Origin: Pseudomonas sp. AOB-7
GTDB lineage: Bacteria > Pseudomonadota > Gammaproteobacteria > Pseudomonadales > Pseudomonadaceae
Length of the DNA stretch: 64,000 bases
NCBI RefSeq assembly: GCF_003696305.1
Contig: NZ_RFFK01000001.1
Coordinates: forward strand, 620,001 to 684,000
Direction: 5' to 3'
The position numbers were made by a program, and so were the translations under genes. The notes under the pieces were generated by a model. It did not search any database and had not been told where the DNA came from. It saw nothing but the letters and a program-made list of their open reading frames with translations. Within the stretch, counting starts at the first letter, position 1; the number at the start of each line of letters is the position of its first letter. Positions 61,659 through 64,000 of this stretch are shown here, piece by piece.

Positions 61659-64000
61659 ATGCAGTATCAACCGGGGCAACGCTGGATCAGTGACAGCGAG
61701 GCGGAATTGGGGCTGGGCACCATCCTCGCCGAGGACGGCCGCCTGCTCACCGTGCTCTACCCGGCCACCGGCGAGACGCGCCAGTACGCCACCCGCAACG
61801 CCCCGCTGACCCGCGTGCGCTTCGCCCCGGGCGACGAGATCACCCATTTCGAGGGCTGGAAGCTCACCGTGCAGGAAGTCGAGGACATCGACGGCCTGCT
61901 GGTCTATCACGGCCTCAACGGTCAGCACCAGAGCGTCACCCTGCCGGAGACGCAGCTGTCGAACTTCATCCAGTTCCGCCTGGCCAGCGACCGCCTGTTC
62001 GCCGGGCAGATCGACCCGCTGGCCTGGTTCGCCCTGCGCTACCACAGCCTGGAGCATAACAGCCGCCTGCTGCAATCCTCGCTGTGGGGCCTGGGCGGCG
62101 CGCGCGCCCAGCCGATCGCCCACCAGCTGCACATCGCCCGCGAGGTGGCCGACCGCATCGCCCCGCGCGTGCTGCTGGCCGATGAAGTGGGCCTGGGCAA
62201 GACCATCGAGGCCGGCCTGGTGATCCACCGCCAGCTGCTCTCCGGCCGCGCCGGCCGCGTGCTGATCCTGGTGCCGGAGAACCTGCAGCACCAGTGGCTG
62301 GTGGAGATGCGCCGGCGCTTCAACCTGGACGTGGCGCTGTTCGACGCCGAGCGCTTCATGGAAAGCGACGCCAGCAACCCCTTCGAGGATTGCCAGCTGG
62401 CGCTGGTCGCCCTGGAGTGGCTGAAGGACGACGAGAAGGCCCAGGACGCGCTATTCGCCGCCGGCTGGGACCTGTTGGTGGTCGACGAAGCCCACCACCT
62501 GGTCTGGCACCCGGAACAGGCCAGCGCCGAGTACTCGTTGGTCGAGCAACTGGCCGAAGTCATCCCCGGCGTGCTGCTGCTCACCGCCACCCCCGAGCAG
62601 CTCGGCCAGGACAGCCACTTCGCCCGCCTGCGCCTGCTCGATCCGGCGCGCTTCCATGACCTGGACGCTTTCCGCGCCGAGAGCGGCCAGTACCGTCCGG
62701 TGGCCGAGGCGGTGCAGGAACTGCTCGACCACGGCAAGCTCAGCGCCCAGGCGCGCGACGCCATCGGCGGTTTCCTCGGCGACGAGGGCCGCGAGCTGCT
62801 GGATGCCATCGACGGCGGCGACGAAGCCGCACGCGCGCGCCTGGTACGCGAGCTGCTGGACCGCCACGGCACCGGTCGTCTGCTGTTTCGCAACACCCGC
62901 GCCGCGGTGCAGGGTTTCCCCGAGCGCGAGCTGCACCCCTACCCGCTGCCCTGCCCGATCGAGTACCTGGAATTGCCGGTCGGCGAGCATGCCGAGCTGT
63001 ACCCGGAAGTCGGCTACCAGGCCCAGGACGAGGTGGACGAGGAGCAGCGCTGGTGGCGCTTCGACCCGCGCGTCGAGTGGCTGATCGACACGCTGAAGAT
63101 GCTCAAGAAATACAAGGTGCTGGTGATCTGCGCCCACGCCGAGACCGCCCTGGATCTGGAAGACGCCCTGCGCGTGCGCTCCGGCATCCCGGCCACGGTG
63201 TTCCACGAGGGCATGAGCATCCTCGAGCGCGACCGCGCCGCCGCTTACTTCGCCGACGAAGAATTCGGCGCCCAGGTGCTGATCTGCTCGGAGATCGGCT
63301 CCGAAGGCCGCAATTTCCAGTTCGCCCATCACCTGGTGCTGTTCGACCTGCCGGCCCACCCGGACCTGCTCGAACAGCGCATCGGCCGTCTCGACCGCAT
63401 CGGTCAGAAGCACCGTATCCAGCTCCATGTGCCCTACCTGGAGAACAGCCCGCAGGAGCGCCTGTTCCAGTGGTATCACCAGGCGCTGAATGCCTTCCTC
63501 GCCACCTGCCCCACCGGCAACGCCCTGCAGCACCAGTTCGGCCCGCGCCTGCTGCCGCTGCTGGAAAGCGGCGACGACGGCCAGTGGCAACAGTTGATCG
63601 ACGAGGCCACCGCCGAGCGCATTCGCCTGGAAGGCGAGCTGCACAGCGGCCGCGACCGTCTGCTGGAACTCAACTCCGGTGGCGCCGGTGAAGGCGAGGC
63701 GCTGGTCGAAGCCATCCTCGAGCAGGACGACCAGTTCAGCCTGCCGATCTACATGGAAGAGCTGTTCAACGCCTTCGGCATCGACAGCGAAGACCACTCC
63801 GACAACGCCCTGATCCTGCGCCCCAGCGAGAAGATGCTGGACGCCAGCTTCCCGCTCGGCGACGACGAGGCGGTGACCGTGACCTACGACCGCGACCAGG
63901 CCCTGGCCCGCGAGGACATGCAGTTCCTCACCTGGGAACACCCCATGGTGCAGGGCGGTATGGACCTGGTGCTGTCCGGCTCGATGGGCAACACCGCGGT
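61659..64000 (+). CDS. rapA: RNA polymerase-associated SWI2/SNF2 ATPase RapA, 3' end missing
   Basis: 780 codons visible; the whole protein is about 950-970 residues, so the C-terminus lies beyond the window. N-terminal Tudor-like part ([18 protein letters not shown]), helicase domain with [25 protein letters not shown] and [11 protein letters not shown], second domain with [32 protein letters not shown] and [12 protein letters not shown]. It recycles RNA polymerase after transcription. Start ATG 61659 with GGGGAGA upstream. Confidence 0.97.
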   Translation, partial: MQYQPGQRWISDSEAELGLGTILAEDGRLLTVLYPATGETRQYATRNAPLTRVRFAPGDEITHFEGWKLTVQEVEDIDGLLVYHGLNGQHQSVTLPETQLSNFIQFRLASDRLFAGQIDPLAWFALRYHSLEHNSRLLQSSLWGLGGARAQPIAHQLHIAREVADRIAPRVLLADEVGLGKTIEAGLVIHRQLLSGRAGRVLILVPENLQHQWLVEMRRRFNLDVALFDAERFMESDASNPFEDCQLALVALEWLKDDEKAQDALFAAGWDLLVVDEAHHLVWHPEQASAEYSLVEQLAEVIPGVLLLTATPEQLGQDSHFARLRLLDPARFHDLDAFRAESGQYRPVAEAVQELLDHGKLSAQARDAIGGFLGDEGRELLDAIDGGDEAARARLVRELLDRHGTGRLLFRNTRAAVQGFPERELHPYPLPCPIEYLELPVGEHAELYPEVGYQAQDEVDEEQRWWRFDPRVEWLIDTLKMLKKYKVLVICAHAETALDLEDALRVRSGIPATVFHEGMSILERDRAAAYFADEEFGAQVLICSEIGSEGRNFQFAHHLVLFDLPAHPDLLEQRIGRLDRIGQKHRIQLHVPYLENSPQERLFQWYHQALNAFLATCPTGNALQHQFGPRLLPLLESGDDGQWQQLIDEATAERIRLEGELHSGRDRLLELNSGGAGEGEALVEAILEQDDQFSLPIYMEELFNAFGIDSEDHSDNALILRPSEKMLDASFPLGDDEAVTVTYDRDQALAREDMQFLTWEHPMVQGGMDLVLSGSMGNTA

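Overview
The window is high-GC gammaproteobacterial DNA that reads as a Pseudomonas chromosome. The grounds are the braCDEFG transport operon, the fadD2/fadD1 pair, hrpA, rapA, DUF5064 and DUF2288 genes, a DUF1656-FUSC-HlyD efflux operon, and an ANR-controlled short transcript that resembles PhrS with an embedded CcoM peptide. The gene order from hrpA to rapA matches what I recall of the P. aeruginosa region around fadD1, fadD2 and hepA/rapA. Species is not resolvable by eye; the P. mendocina/pseudoalcaligenes lineage is a guess. I see no rRNA, tRNA, CRISPR array or intact insertion sequence.

Region 1 (1-8.7 kb) looks accessory: it is less GC-rich and its codons are less biased than the rest. 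A DmpR/MopR-type sigma-54 activator (5019-6731) keeps the phenol-pocket and zinc residues known from MopR. It lies upstream of a same-strand set: NTF2-like exported protein, aldehyde dehydrogenase, exported alpha/beta hydrolase, WrbA quinone reductase, and an antibiotic-biosynthesis-monooxygenase-like membrane protein. A good -24/-12 promoter and an upstream palindrome lie between activator and set. This aromatic-responsive cluster without a phenol hydroxylase or ring-cleavage gene is the best candidate here for an undescribed system.

Region 2 (8.7-18.3 kb) is a redox and regulator zone: a VOC protein whose start lies in a perfect inverted repeat, a MerR regulator and a divergent hypothetical/Old Yellow Enzyme pair sharing an operator motif, a three-domain flavin/2Fe-2S reductase, a GST, two LysR genes overlapping by four bases, a LysE exporter, and DUF5064 and DUF2288 genes.

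Region 3 (18.5-33 kb) is core: braCDEFG with terminators, a DUF6279 lipoprotein, a UbiH/UbiM-type hydroxylase, an SH3 membrane protein, a DUF4197 protein, an EAL protein, a CHASE3 chemoreceptor with a LitR/MlrA-like operator, and acs with palindromes and a possible small RNA in its leader.

Region 4 (33-41 kb) mixes a nucleoside deaminase, HIT protein, GST, MFS exporter, a periplasmic protein, an orphan papain-like candidate (37539-38006), a MerR-DUF2938-DUF2798 unit, a solute-binding protein and a DUF3087 protein.

Region 5 (41-64 kb) holds hrpA, a divergent MarR/EamA pair, fadD1, fadD2, a second solute-binding protein, a lipase-MaoC pair, cytosine deaminase, a GAF-GAF-GGDEF-EAL protein, the FUSC efflux operon with a SlyA-like operator, the PhrS/CcoM locus, a small basic protein, AlkB-like dioxygenase, a small conserved protein, and rapA, which runs off the right edge.
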